The translations under genes and the position numbers were made by a program. Shown piece by piece: positions 52,151 to 62,593 of a DNA stretch of 64,000 nucleotides. Under the pieces are notes generated by a model that was given only the letters and a program-made list of their open reading frames with translations, was not told the origin of the DNA and searched no databases. Source of the stretch: Aquamicrobium sp. (GTDB lineage Bacteria > Pseudomonadota > Alphaproteobacteria > Rhizobiales > Rhizobiaceae); the NCBI RefSeq assembly GCF_023954335.1, contig NZ_JAMLIE010000006.1, positions 62,001 to 126,000 of the forward strand. Reading direction: 5' to 3'. The stretch's first letter is position 1. Every line of letters begins with the position of its first letter.

Positions 52151-53119
52151 TCAGGGCTTGAGGACGATCTTTCCCGCCGCTCCCCTGTCGAGCACGCGCT
52201 TCAGCACGGTGCCCGCCTCCTTCAGGGGATAGACGCCTTCGATCACCGGCCTGACCTTGCCTGCCAGATGCCAGCCGATCAACTCCTTCATGTTGTCCGC
52301 ATAGACCTGCGGCTCCTTCTGGGTGAACGCGCCCCAGAAGACGCCGACCACCGAATAGCCCTTCACCAGCGTCAGATTCACCGGCAGCTTCGGGATCGTG
52401 CCCGAGGCGAAGCCGATGACCAGCAGCCGTCCGTCCCACGCCATCGCGCGCGACAGCACGTCGAAACCCTCGCCGCCGACGGGGTCGAAAGCCACGTCGA
52501 CGCCCTTGCCGCCGGTCGCTTCCTTCAGCCCGTCCTTCAGATTGTCGTAGCCGATGACGACGTCCGCGCCGGCATCGCGCGCGATTTTCTGCTTGTCCTC
52601 GCTCGACGCGACCGCGATCACCCGCGCGCCCATCGCCTTGCCGATCTGCACCGCCGCGACGCCGGTGGCGCCGGCCGCGCCGAGCACGCACAGCGTCTCG
52701 CCCGCCTTGAGCCGCCCGCGCTGCTTCAGCGCATAGTGCGAGGTGCCGTAGGCGACGAGCAGCGCGCAGGCGTCGGCGCTGGAGACGCCGTCCGGCAGCT
52801 TCATCACCGCCGCCTCGTGGACGCCGACCCTTTCCGCATAGCCGCCGAGCTGGAGCAGCGCCGCCACCCTGTCGCCCACCTTGACCGAGGTGACCTTGTC
52901 GCCCACCGCCGCCACCCGGCCGGCCACTTCCATGCCGGGCACGAAGGGCACCGGCGGCTTCATCTGGTAGAGGCCCTGCACCAGCAGCCCGTCCGGGAAA
53001 TTGACACCGACGGTCTCGACGTCGATCACCACCGTACGGCCTTCGGCCGCCGGCTCCGGCCAGTCGGCATATTCCAGCTTGTCCAGAGGCGCGAAGTCGC
53101 GCGCGACGATCGCCTTCAT
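52151..53119 (-). CDS. NADPH:quinone oxidoreductase-like (MDR family)
   Basis: 322 residues. GroES-like domain (about 1-120; GVNFPDGLLVQGLYQMKPPVPFVPGMEVAGRV) and nucleotide-binding domain with GAAGATGVAAVQIGKAMGARVIAV (about 150-173). No zinc-binding Cys/His set is visible, as expected of the quinone-reductase/enoyl-reductase branch. It starts 1 base before the ACAD stop and lies in the TetR/ACAD/LIV operon. It may reduce an enoyl-CoA or other enone of the pathway. Confidence 0.88.
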   Translation of the reverse strand: MKAIVARDFAPLDKLEYADWPEPAAEGRTVVIDVETVGVNFPDGLLVQGLYQMKPPVPFVPGMEVAGRVAAVGDKVTSVKVGDRVAALLQLGGYAERVGVHEAAVMKLPDGVSSADACALLVAYGTSHYALKQRGRLKAGETLCVLGAAGATGVAAVQIGKAMGARVIAVASSEDKQKIARDAGADVVIGYDNLKDGLKEATGGKGVDVAFDPVGGEGFDVLSRAMAWDGRLLVIGFASGTIPKLPVNLTLVKGYSVVGVFWGAFTQKEPQVYADNMKELIGWHLAGKVRPVIEGVYPLKEAGTVLKRVLDRGAAGKIVLKP

Positions 53120-53120
53120 C

Positions 53121-54367
<1,247 letters not shown>

Positions 54368-54371
<4 letters not shown>

Positions 54372-55015
54372 GGTTCTTTCCGTTCCTCCTTGCCGCCGAG
54401 CCCGCGCCACGCGCAGGTGACGACCTGTTCCGCCAGCTCCTCGAGATCGGCCTTGGTCTCGCCGGTGCGCGGCGCGTACCAGAAGATGGGCGAATTCAGC
54501 GTCATGAACATCAGCTGGTTGGTGATGCTGACATTGCCGAAGTCGAAATCGCCCTCCTCGCGCGCCTTGACGATGACCTCGCGGAAGATCGCGCTGTAGT
54601 CGCTGCGGAACTGGATCAGGTCAGCCATCACCGCGCGCTGCTGCGGCGTCGTCGCGCCGCGCAGGTGCATCTCGACCCCCATCCACACCGTGCGCTGGAA
54701 AGCCCGGGTCAGGATCATCTGCATCACATGCACGAACGCCATGCGCCGCCAGCGCGCCGAGGCCCGGCCCGGAAGCGCGCGATAGGGCTCGATGGCGGCG
54801 AAGTTCATCTCCATCCCGGCGCGGAAGACCGACGCGAACAGGTCCGCCTTGGAGCGGAAATGATGGTAGATGCGCCCCTTGGTCGCGCCGAGCGCGTGCG
54901 CGACGTCGTCGATCGAGGTCTCGGTGTAGCCGCGTTCCATGAAGCAGGTCGCCGCCGCGCTCAGTATGTCGGCGCGCGCATGGTCCAGCATCTGCTCAGG
55001 GACGCGCAGCGTCAT
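54368..55015 (-). CDS. TetR-family transcriptional regulator
   Basis: 215 residues from the ATG at 55015. HTH in residues about 14-60 (ARADILSAAATCFMERGYTETSIDDVAHALGATKGRIYHHFRSKADLF); the C-terminal ligand domain ends with ELAEQVVTCAWRGLGG. It is the first gene of the leftward operon (overlap with ACAD) and is divergent from the SDR operon. A 20-base perfect inverted repeat upstream is its likely operator, so both arms should respond to a pathway acyl-CoA. Confidence 0.9.
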
Positions 55016-55137
55016 CGAGCTTTCATCCTCCCTGTCCTTCCGAGGTTTCGCACCGGCCGGCATCCGCCAGAGGCGGGTCGAAACGGGCGAAACAGCAAGC
55101 GGCCTTCGATCGGGCCTTTACGAGCAGGCGAATGATG

Positions 55138-55157
55138 AACATACTACTGGGTATGTT
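55138..55157. promoter_or_regulatory. Candidate TetR operator
   Basis: AACATAC, 6-base spacer TACTGG, GTATGTT: perfect 7-base arms. It lies 123 bases upstream of tetR and 106 bases upstream of the divergent SDR gene, a typical position for a TetR site that controls both. The palindrome length (20) suits a TetR dimer. Confidence 0.6.
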
Positions 55158-55212
55158 GTCAACGCGGCAAACGCGCTTCACGGCCAAATCGGGTTGCCGC
55201 AGCGTCACTGAG

Positions 55213-55260
55213 AGTTTCAGGGCGAGTTTCAGGCCAAGTTTCAGGCCAAGTTTCAGGGAG
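55213..55260. repeat. Four 12-bp tandem repeats in the SDR leader
   Basis: AGTTTCAGGGCG, AGTTTCAGGCCA, AGTTTCAGGCCA, AGTTTCAGGGAG occupy 55213-55260 without gaps. The last unit supplies the ribosome-binding site GGGAGG for the ATG at 55263. The repeats are outside any gene and within the mRNA leader, so copy number might affect expression. Confidence 0.85.
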
Positions 55261-55262
55261 GC

Positions 55263-56081
55263 ATGATGTCTTATCTCGACGATCTTTTCTCGGTGGCGGG
55301 CAAGACCGCCCTCGTCACCGGCGCGGCCACCGGCATCGGCCGCATGGCGGCGACCGGCCTCGTCATGGGCGGCGCGCGCGTGCTGATCGCCTCGCGCAAG
55401 GGCGCCGACTGCGCCCGGGTCGCGGAAGAGCTGAACGCGCTCGGCGCGCCCGGCAAGGCCGAGGGCTTCGCCGGCGACGTCGGCACCGAGGAAGGCATCG
55501 CCGCGCTGGTCGGGGAGGTGAAGGGCCGCACCGGCAGGCTCGACATCCTCGTCAACAATGCCGGCGTGACCTGGGGCGCGCCTTACGAGGAATTCCCCTA
55601 TTCGGCCTGGGCCAAGGTGCTGTCGGTCAACGTCGCCGGCCTGTTCCACCTGACGCGCGAGCTGACGCCGCTCCTCGCGGAAGCGGCAAGCGACGACGAC
55701 CCGGCGCGCATCATCAATCTCGGCTCGGTGATGGGCACGCAGCCCATGGCGGACGGCGCCTATTCCTACACCGCCTCCAAGGCGGCCGTGCATCACCTGA
55801 CCCGCACGCTCGCCAGCGAGCTCGCCGGGCGGCGCATCACCGTCAACGCCTTCGCGCCCGGCCCCTTCCAGAGCCGCATGACGGCCTTCGCCACCGGCTC
55901 CGACGAGAACGCGAGCCATGTCGGCAGCCACGTGCCGCTCGGGCGCATCGGCGCGCCCGACGACATCGCCGGGGCGACGCTTTACCTGTGCAGCCGCGCC
56001 GGCCGCTACGTCACCGGCGCGATTCTTCCCCTTGACGGCGGGCAATCCGTGCAGCACGGCATGACGCTGTTCAAGGATTGA
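55263..56081 (+). CDS. SDR-family oxidoreductase (3-oxoacyl or hydroxyacyl reductase-like)
   Basis: 272 residues. T-G-A-A-T-G-I-G (19-26), N-N-A-G-V near 100, L-G-S-V-M..Y-x-Y-T-A-S-K catalytic set, and the C-terminal V-T-G-A-I-L-P-L-D-G-G. First gene of the rightward operon with MaoC, APH kinase and a second SDR. In the LvaD role it could reduce a 4-oxoacyl-CoA to 4-hydroxyacyl-CoA (inference). Alternative ATG one codon later is possible. Confidence 0.88.
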   Translation: MMSYLDDLFSVAGKTALVTGAATGIGRMAATGLVMGGARVLIASRKGADCARVAEELNALGAPGKAEGFAGDVGTEEGIAALVGEVKGRTGRLDILVNNAGVTWGAPYEEFPYSAWAKVLSVNVAGLFHLTRELTPLLAEAASDDDPARIINLGSVMGTQPMADGAYSYTASKAAVHHLTRTLASELAGRRITVNAFAPGPFQSRMTAFATGSDENASHVGSHVPLGRIGAPDDIAGATLYLCSRAGRYVTGAILPLDGGQSVQHGMTLFKD

Positions 56082-56094
56082 CGCGGAAGAGGCT

Positions 56095-56589
56095 ATGAGC
56101 ATCGGCAAACTGGAACCCGTATCGCTGGAAAAGGCGACGCAGGCGGTGGGGAACGAAATCGGCGTTTCGTCCTGGCGCACCGTCTCGCAGGAGATGATCG
56201 ACAAGTTCGCCGACGCGACGGACGACCATCAGTTCATCCATGTCGACCCGGTGCGCGCCGCCGAGACGCCGTTCGGCGGCACCATCGCCCACGGCTTCCT
56301 GTCGCTGTCGCTGTTGTCGACGCTGGCCTACGAGACGATCCCGCCGATCGCCGGCACCGACATCGGCGTCAATTACGGCTTCGACCGCGTCCGCTTCGCC
56401 GCGCCGGTCAAGTCCGGCGCGCGGGTGCGCGGCCGCTTCAAGCTCGCCGAGATGACCGTCCGCCCCTCGGGCTGGATCCATTTCAACTACGACGTGACCG
56501 TCGAGATCGAGGGATCGGCCAAGCCGGCCCTGACGGCGCGCTGGCTCACCCTCGCCCGGCTTCCGGGCAACGGAAAGGACACGGCATGA
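56095..56589 (+). CDS. MaoC-family (R)-specific enoyl-CoA hydratase
   Basis: 164 residues, hot-dog fold. The hydratase-2 motif is complete: Asp44 and His49 in DDHQFIHVDPVRA, followed by F-G-G-T-I-A-H-G-F-L (60-69). It hydrates enoyl-CoA to 3-hydroxyacyl-CoA, or acts in reverse. The gene follows the SDR by 13 bases and overlaps the kinase gene by 4, so it is part of the same transcript. Confidence 0.9.
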   Translation: MSIGKLEPVSLEKATQAVGNEIGVSSWRTVSQEMIDKFADATDDHQFIHVDPVRAAETPFGGTIAHGFLSLSLLSTLAYETIPPIAGTDIGVNYGFDRVRFAAPVKSGARVRGRFKLAEMTVRPSGWIHFNYDVTVEIEGSAKPALTARWLTLARLPGNGKDTA

Positions 56590-57620
56590 GCGACCCCAAC
56601 GCGCTCGACGAGGCGGCGCTCGTCCCCTACCTCGAAAGGCACGTCCCCGGCTTCGAAGGCTTCGAGGCCGTGCGCAAGTTCAATGCCGGCCAGTCCAACC
56701 CGACCTACATGGTCGAGACCAGGAGCGGCCGCTACGTGCTGCGCGCCAAGCCGCCCGGCCAGCTCCTGAAATCCGCGCATCAGGTCGACCGCGAATACCG
56801 CGTCATGGCCGCGCTGAGGGACACGGCGGTGCCGGTGCCGCACGTGCTGCACCTGTCCGATGAGGATTCGCCCATCGGCCGCATGTTCTACGTCATGGCC
56901 TTTGTCGAGGGCCGCATCTTCTGGGACCCGGCGCTGCCGGAAGCGGCCTCGACGCAGGAGCGCGCCGCGCTCTACGACGCGATGAACGGCGTGCTCGCCG
57001 CGCTGCACGATGTCGATGTCGAAGCCGTCGGCCTCGCCGATTTCGGCCGCCCCGGCAGCTATTTCGAGCGCCAGATCACCCGCTGGAGCGGCCAGTACCG
57101 GGCCTCGGAGACCGCGCGCATCGAGACCATGGAGCGGCTGATCGACTGGCTGGAGAAGAACCTCGTCGCCGACGACGGCCGCGTCTCGCTCGTCCATGGC
57201 GACTATCGGCTGGACAACATGATCTTCGCGCCCGACCGGCCGGCGGTCATCGCCGTGCTCGACTGGGAGCTGTCCACACTCGGCCATCCCTTCGCCGACC
57301 TCTCCTACCAGTGCATGCAGTGGCGGCTGCCGCACGAATCCGGCTTCCGCGGCCTCGGCGGGCTCGACCGCGCGACGCTCGGCCTGCCGACCGAGGCCGA
57401 ATACGTCGCCCGCTATTGCGAGCGCCGCGGCCTCGACGGCGTTCCCGACTGGACCTTCCACCTCGCCTTCTCCTTCTTCCGGCTGGCCGCGATCTGCCAG
57501 GGCGTCTACAAGCGCGCCCTCGACGGCAACGCCTCGAACCCGGAAAAGGCGAAGACCTACGGCGAGGCGGTGCGGCTGCTGGCCGGCCTCGCCTGCGAAG
57601 CGATCGACGAAGGGGCGTGA
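56586..57620 (+). CDS. APH-type phosphotransferase (ACAD10/11 N-domain or LvaA-like kinase)
   Basis: 344 residues with the aminoglycoside-phosphotransferase fold: nucleotide-loop region KFNAGQSNPTYMVE (31-44), the catalytic HGDYRLDN at 204-211 (Asp206, Asn211) and metal Asp226 in VLDWELST. The family fused to ACAD in human ACAD10/11, and LvaA of Pseudomonas, phosphorylate the 4-hydroxyl of 4-hydroxyacyl-CoAs. A matching ACAD gene is across the divergent promoter, so the same reaction is likely here; antibiotic resistance is not. Confidence 0.85.
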   Translation: MSDPNALDEAALVPYLERHVPGFEGFEAVRKFNAGQSNPTYMVETRSGRYVLRAKPPGQLLKSAHQVDREYRVMAALRDTAVPVPHVLHLSDEDSPIGRMFYVMAFVEGRIFWDPALPEAASTQERAALYDAMNGVLAALHDVDVEAVGLADFGRPGSYFERQITRWSGQYRASETARIETMERLIDWLEKNLVADDGRVSLVHGDYRLDNMIFAPDRPAVIAVLDWELSTLGHPFADLSYQCMQWRLPHESGFRGLGGLDRATLGLPTEAEYVARYCERRGLDGVPDWTFHLAFSFFRLAAICQGVYKRALDGNASNPEKAKTYGEAVRLLAGLACEAIDEGA

Positions 57621-57625
57621 GCGAG

Positions 57626-58393
57626 ATGGGCCGCTTTCAGGACCTGACCGTCCTCATCACCGGCGCGGCCGGCGGCTTCGGCCTGAAGCTCGCCCGGCGC
57701 TTCGCCGCCGAGGGCGCGAATCTGGTGCTTTCCGACCTCGATGCCGGACGCCTTGACGAGGCTACGGCGGCGTTCGACACCCCGGTCGCGACCCTTGCCG
57801 GGAACGTCGCCGACGAGAGCCTCTCGCAGGACCTCGTCGCGCTCGCCTTCGAGCGCTTCGGCCGGCTCGATGTCGCCGTCAACAATGCCGGCATCGTCCA
57901 CGACTTCATGAAGCTGCCGCAGACGCCGTCGGACGTCGCGCGGCGCGTGTTCGAGGTCGATCTCCTCGGCATGTTCTTCGCGCTGAAGCACCAGATCCCG
58001 GCGCTGGAGCGCCAGTTCAGGGACAAGGCCCTGCCCGGCGCCATCGTCAACATGGCCTCCGTCGCCGGCATCGCCGGCGCGCCCAAGCTCGGCGTCTATG
58101 CCGCGGCCAAGCACGGCGTCGTCGGCCTGACGCGTTCCGCCGCCGCCGAATGCGCCACCAAGGGCGTGCGGATCAACGCCGTCTGCCCCTCCTTCGCGCG
58201 CACCGCGATGGTGACGGGCATCCTCGGCAGCGACAACCCGGCCGGCGAGGCCGAACTGACGCGCGGCGTCCCCATGCGCCGGCTGGCCGAGACCGACGAG
58301 ATCGCCGAGGTCGTCCTGTTCGCAGCCGACCCGAAGAACTCGTTCATGACCGGCCAGACGCTGGCCGCCGACGGCGGCATCACCGCGATCTAG
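57626..58393 (+). CDS. SDR-family oxidoreductase
   Basis: 255 residues from the ATG at 57626 (AAGGGG 10 bases upstream; a GTG at 57617 is too close). T-G-A-A-G-G-F-G at 12-19, N-N-A-G at 86-89, Ser145, Tyr158, Lys162 (Y-A-A-A-K), Asp38 after strand 2 suggests NAD. Last gene of the rightward arm. Possibly the 3-hydroxyacyl-CoA dehydrogenase of the pathway; the division of labour with the first SDR is not known. Confidence 0.88.
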   Translation: MGRFQDLTVLITGAAGGFGLKLARRFAAEGANLVLSDLDAGRLDEATAAFDTPVATLAGNVADESLSQDLVALAFERFGRLDVAVNNAGIVHDFMKLPQTPSDVARRVFEVDLLGMFFALKHQIPALERQFRDKALPGAIVNMASVAGIAGAPKLGVYAAAKHGVVGLTRSAAAECATKGVRINAVCPSFARTAMVTGILGSDNPAGEAELTRGVPMRRLAETDEIAEVVLFAADPKNSFMTGQTLAADGGITAI

Positions 58394-58552
58394 AACGTCG
58401 GACGCCCCGACAAGTCCGGGCTTCCACTCTGTCCGCTTGTTTTTACTGCGTTCATGCCGGCATTAAGTTGTTCAAGCTGGCAGCAATGCCTTGGGCAGAT
58501 ACGAGGCTAGACGCACTGGCCATGATCGCGCCTAGACGGAGTATCCCCGGGG

Positions 58553-59071
58553 TTAACCAGCATACATGAAAACCGCGCGATGCTCCGTCGGGATCACAAG
58601 GATCGTCCCGATGCGCCCATAAGCATAGAATGCGCCGGGGGCCGATATGGCTTGATCGACCATCACCTCGACACTCCTGCGAACGGGTATCCCGAACCCG
58701 TACCTGTTGAGATAGCTTGATACCTTGATTTGCTCGCCCCAGCGCCTGTCAGGCGCGACGGGTGTCTCAAGCCATGAGCGGTACTGACCGCGCCTGCCGT
58801 ACTTGCGTACGTCGCACTTCAATGTCCTGAAATAGTCGATCCCTTGTGCTTCGATCGCCTCCGCCACGGAGCCCGGGAGACGGTATACGACGATACCGGT
58901 TTCGTTATCGCCGGGCAGACCGATTCCCCAGGCCTCGTTTTTCATGTATGCGATACCGGACACATCCATCCCGCATGGTGCAAAGCTCAGATAGTGGCGT
59001 CGCTCCGCGACTTTCCAGCCGCCGTATCCAAGAATGACGATCGCGATGATGAAGAGAAACAGTCGTCGCAT
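58553..59071 (-). CDS. Orphan membrane-anchored hypothetical protein
   Basis: 172 residues. MRRLFLFIIAIVILGYGGWKV is one N-terminal anchor or uncleaved signal; the rest is a soluble, probably periplasmic, beta-rich domain with two Cys (33 and about 86), ending I-P-T-E-H-R-A-V-F-M-Y-A-G. No family is recognised. The base composition looks less GC-rich than its neighbours and codon choice is less biased, which may mean transfer. It stands alone between convergent and divergent genes. Confidence 0.6.
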   Translation of the reverse strand: MRRLFLFIIAIVILGYGGWKVAERRHYLSFAPCGMDVSGIAYMKNEAWGIGLPGDNETGIVVYRLPGSVAEAIEAQGIDYFRTLKCDVRKYGRRGQYRSWLETPVAPDRRWGEQIKVSSYLNRYGFGIPVRRSVEVMVDQAISAPGAFYAYGRIGTILVIPTEHRAVFMYAG

Positions 59072-59271
59072 ATCCGTGACTTAGACCATCCGGACTTCAT
59101 TGGCATTAACAGACCGGTACAGGTAGCCACACCCTACTTCGGCACGCCGTTCTCCCGCGCCGGGAGCAGGCTTGCGCGTGGCCGTATTTCGCATTTCTAA
59201 AGCCTAATTTAAACACTTCGTGCAACATTCCCGCCCCAGCATCCCAAGGACCGAACGTTGACGAGGGAAAG

Positions 59272-61965
59272 GTGGGTTTTTCGGTCATCAGGCGCGGCAA
59301 GGCGTCAAGATCCGTTCTGCGGGCGACGAACATTCCGGCTTTTCTTGCCTTGTTCGTCATCGCCGGCGCGTGGATCGTCGCCGAGCAGCAGAACCGCCGC
59401 CTGTTCGAGCAAGCCCAACGCACCCAGGTCCTGAACCAGATCAGCCTTGTCCGCGCCAGGCTCGAAGGCAACATCAGCGGCAACATCCAGCTCGCCCGCG
59501 GCCTCGTCGCCGCCCTCGTCGTCGAGCCGGACATGGACCAGCAGCGCTTTTCGGCGCTGGCCGAAAGCCTGCTGCACCGCAACGCGCAGATCCGCAACTT
59601 CGCCGTCGCCGAAGGGATGATCGTCACGCTCGTCCATCCGCTCGAAGGCAACGAGCGCGCGCTCGGCCTCGACTACAACGCCAACGCCCAGCAGCGCGAA
59701 GCCACCGTGCGGGCGCGCGAGACGGGCGACCTGGTCATCGCCGGGCCGCTCGACCTCGTCCAGGGCGGGCGCGGCATCGTCGGGCGCCTGCCGGTCTTCG
59801 TCCCCGGGGCGGACGGGCAGAACCACTTCTGGGGCATCGTCTCGGCGGTGGTCGACATCGACCGCCTCTACGAGGACAGCGGCCTCACCGACCCGGACCT
59901 TCCCATCGACATCGCCCTTTCCGGCCATGACGGGCTGGGCGCGCGCGGCAAGCTGTTCTACGACCCGGCCGGGATCGTCGCCAACGATCCCGTCGTCGCC
60001 GACGTCGTCCTGCCCTCGGGCGCGTGGCAGATCGCGGCGACGCCGAAGGGCGGCTGGCCGGCCGCGCCGACCAATCAATGGACGCTGCGCCTGCTGCTGT
60101 TCATGGCCGGGGCGCTGATCATGGTGCCCGCGGTGATCGCCGGCCGCCTGATCGAGGAGAGGCAGAGGAACATCCGCACCCTGCGCCGGCGCGAGGCGCA
60201 GCTCGGCAAGCTGTCGCGGCGCCTGCGACTCGCGCTCGACACGTCCAAGGTCGCGGTATGGGAGATGAATGTCGGCGAGACGGAGCAGTTCTGGGACGCG
60301 CGGATGAACGAGCTCTACGGCTACCCAGCCGACAACGCCCCGCGGGGCCAGATCCACTGGGAAAAGCGGCTCCACCCGGACGACCTCGAACGGGCGAATG
60401 CCGAGTTCCGCCGGCTCCACGTCGACCGGCAGTACGCCTCGCAATACCGCATCGTGCTCGACGACGGCGAGGTGCGCCACGTCCGGGCCATGGGCGCGGT
60501 CTATGACGAGCCGGGAACCGCGCCGCGGATCATCGGCGTCAACTGGGACGTGACCGCCGACATCGGCCTCGCCGAGGAGCTAAAGCGCGTCAACGCCCTG
60601 ACCGAGGCGCGCAACGCAGAGCTCGAAACCGCGCGCGCCCATATCGAGCACAACGCGCTGCACGATTCGCTGACCGGCCTGCCCAACCGGCGCTACCTCG
60701 ACGAGATGCTGGCCGACCATGCCGCCCGGTTCGCCGGCGAGGGCGAGCGCGCGGCCCTGCTCCAGCTCGACCTCGACCGCTTCAAGCAGGTCAACGACAC
60801 GCTCGGCCATATGGCGGGCGACGCCATGCTCGTCCATGCCGCGCGCGTCCTGCGCGACACGGCGCGCAGGACCGACTTCGTCGCCCGCGTCGGCGGCGAC
60901 GAGTTCGTGGTGGTGCGCCGCTGGCCGCGCGAGAAGGCCGGCCACGACGCCTGCGTCGCCGAGCTGAGCGAGCTGTCGGACCGGATCGTCGCCCGCATGC
61001 AGGAGCCGCTTTCCTATCAAGGGCACGAGTGCCGCGTCGGCGTCTCCATCGGCATCGCCACCGACACGGATTGCCTGGCCGACCCGCTGCGCCTCCTCGT
61101 CAATGCCGACATCGCGCTCTACCGGGCCAAGGCCCGCGGCCGCAACCGCCACCAGTTCTTCAACGACGCGCTCCAGTCGGAGATCGTCACCACCAAGCGC
61201 ATCGCCGACGACATCCTGACCGGGCTGGAGCAGAACCAGTTCGTCGCCCACTACCAGCCGCAGTTCTGCGCCCGCACGCTCGACGTCATCGGCGTCGAGG
61301 CGCTGGCCCGCTGGAACCACCCCAGGGACGGGCTGATCGCGCCCGCCGCCTTCATGAAGATCGCCGAGGAGCTGAACGTGGTCGCCTCCATCGACCGGCT
61401 GATCCTCGAGCAGGGGCTGGTCGATTTCCACCTGTGGGAGCAGATCGGCCTCGGCGTCCCGACGGTCTCGGTCAACGTCTCGGCGCGGCGCCTGCGCGAC
61501 GAGGAGCTGATCCGCACCCTGCGCCAGATGGACATCCGCCCCGGCACCATCGCCTTCGAGCTGGTCGAATCCATCTTCCTCGACGACAATGACGACCTGA
61601 CCGCCTGGAACGTCGAGCAGATCAAGGGACTGGGCATCAACATCGAGATCGACGATTTCGGCACCGGCTACGCCTCGATCGTCAGCCTGATGAAGCTGAG
61701 CCCCCGCCGGCTGAAGATAGACCGCCAGCTCATCATGCCCATCGTCCGTTCGGCCGGCCAGCGCCAACTGGTCGGCTCGATCATCGACATCGGCCATTCG
61801 CTCGGCATCGAGGTCCTGGCAGAAGGCGTCGAGACCATGGAGCACGCGCGCGTTCTGAAGTCGCTCGGCTGCGACGCGCTTCAAGGCTACGCCTTCGCCC
61901 GGCCGATGAGCGGCGGCGACCTCGTCGAGTTCGTCCAGTCGCGCCGCTGGAAGAACGCGTGCTGA
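59272..61965 (+). CDS. Membrane sensor diguanylate cyclase/phosphodiesterase (CHASE-PAS-GGDEF-EAL)
   Basis: 897 residues, GTG start behind GAGGG. TM1 about 22-42, periplasmic CHASE-like domain about 60-260, TM2 about 272-292 (LRLLLFMAGALIMVPAVIAG), PAS about 315-430, GGDEF at 541-545 (RVGGDEFVVV, intact) and EAL at 676-678 (GVEALARW) with D-D-F-G-T-G-Y and E-G-V-E-T. Both active-site signatures look intact, so it could make or degrade cyclic di-GMP depending on the signal. Not linked to neighbouring genes. Confidence 0.93.
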   Translation: MGFSVIRRGKASRSVLRATNIPAFLALFVIAGAWIVAEQQNRRLFEQAQRTQVLNQISLVRARLEGNISGNIQLARGLVAALVVEPDMDQQRFSALAESLLHRNAQIRNFAVAEGMIVTLVHPLEGNERALGLDYNANAQQREATVRARETGDLVIAGPLDLVQGGRGIVGRLPVFVPGADGQNHFWGIVSAVVDIDRLYEDSGLTDPDLPIDIALSGHDGLGARGKLFYDPAGIVANDPVVADVVLPSGAWQIAATPKGGWPAAPTNQWTLRLLLFMAGALIMVPAVIAGRLIEERQRNIRTLRRREAQLGKLSRRLRLALDTSKVAVWEMNVGETEQFWDARMNELYGYPADNAPRGQIHWEKRLHPDDLERANAEFRRLHVDRQYASQYRIVLDDGEVRHVRAMGAVYDEPGTAPRIIGVNWDVTADIGLAEELKRVNALTEARNAELETARAHIEHNALHDSLTGLPNRRYLDEMLADHAARFAGEGERAALLQLDLDRFKQVNDTLGHMAGDAMLVHAARVLRDTARRTDFVARVGGDEFVVVRRWPREKAGHDACVAELSELSDRIVARMQEPLSYQGHECRVGVSIGIATDTDCLADPLRLLVNADIALYRAKARGRNRHQFFNDALQSEIVTTKRIADDILTGLEQNQFVAHYQPQFCARTLDVIGVEALARWNHPRDGLIAPAAFMKIAEELNVVASIDRLILEQGLVDFHLWEQIGLGVPTVSVNVSARRLRDEELIRTLRQMDIRPGTIAFELVESIFLDDNDDLTAWNVEQIKGLGINIEIDDFGTGYASIVSLMKLSPRRLKIDRQLIMPIVRSAGQRQLVGSIIDIGHSLGIEVLAEGVETMEHARVLKSLGCDALQGYAFARPMSGGDLVEFVQSRRWKNAC

Positions 61966-61984
61966 TCCGCCGGGGGCGCTTCCG

Positions 61985-62593
61985 CTAGACCCCGGCGTCC
62001 CGCGCCGCCTCGGCGAGGAAGGTGAAGACGTAGTCGCTGAACGAGCGCCAGCATTCGACCCGGTACGCCTCCGCGCCCGTGCGCCAGACCACGATCTCGG
62101 CCTTGCCCAGAACGGTGCGCGCGCACGAGCCGACGGGGAACGCTGCCTGCGACAGATCGCGCGGGCACCCCGCAGCGAGCGTCGCCTCCGCGCCGCGCCC
62201 GGCGACGAGGATGCCGAGATTGCGGTGCGAGACGTCGACCGCAGAATGGAAGGCCTTGACGCCGGCGAGCACGGGCAGCGCGTCCCTCCCCTCGTCGATC
62301 ACCAGCCACTCGTCGGGCCCGAGCCAGAGCGCGGCACGCCCGCCCTCGGCGGCGCTGGCCATCGGCCTTTCCGGCAGGTCGAGCCCGAGCGCCCTCGACA
62401 GCGCGGCGACGCTGTCGCGCGGCGCACGCAGCGACAGCCGCTGCGCCGGCCCGGCGGGCGTCACCGACACCCATGGCTGGCCGCCGGCCCGTCCTTCCAG
62501 CGCCGGCCGGCGGCGCACGGCCGGCTCCGGCGCGGCCGGCAATGCCGTTTTCTTCTGCGCCTTGGCGCCCGTCTTCGCCGCCGCTTTAGCCAT
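61985..62593 (-). CDS. soxG: Sarcosine oxidase gamma subunit
   Basis: 202 residues. A basic Ala/Lys/Pro-rich N-tail (about 1-30) precedes the SoxG domain: L-G-P-D-E-W-L-V-I-D-E, V-D-V-S-H-R, C-P-R-D-L-S, and the C-terminal V-E-C-W-R-S-F-S-D-Y-V-F. SoxG is the small subunit of the four-subunit sarcosine oxidase, which demethylates sarcosine to glycine with tetrahydrofolate. It overlaps soxA by 8 bases, matching the usual order soxB, soxD, soxA, soxG. Confidence 0.9.
   Translation of the reverse strand: MAKAAAKTGAKAQKKTALPAAPEPAVRRRPALEGRAGGQPWVSVTPAGPAQRLSLRAPRDSVAALSRALGLDLPERPMASAAEGGRAALWLGPDEWLVIDEGRDALPVLAGVKAFHSAVDVSHRNLGILVAGRGAEATLAAGCPRDLSQAAFPVGSCARTVLGKAEIVVWRTGAEAYRVECWRSFSDYVFTFLAEAARDAGV

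Noticed and set aside
55213..55260. CRISPR-like repeat array
   Set aside because: Units are 12 bases and directly adjacent, without spacers; no cas genes are present.
56586..57620. Aminoglycoside resistance phosphotransferase
   Set aside because: The fold is shared, but the operon context (MaoC, SDR, ACAD11-type dehydrogenase) and the ACAD10/11 kinase-like sequence point to acyl-CoA metabolism.
58844..59200. 118-residue plus-strand frame near the orphan protein
   Set aside because: It is mostly antisense to the better supported minus-strand gene and has no recognisable feature.
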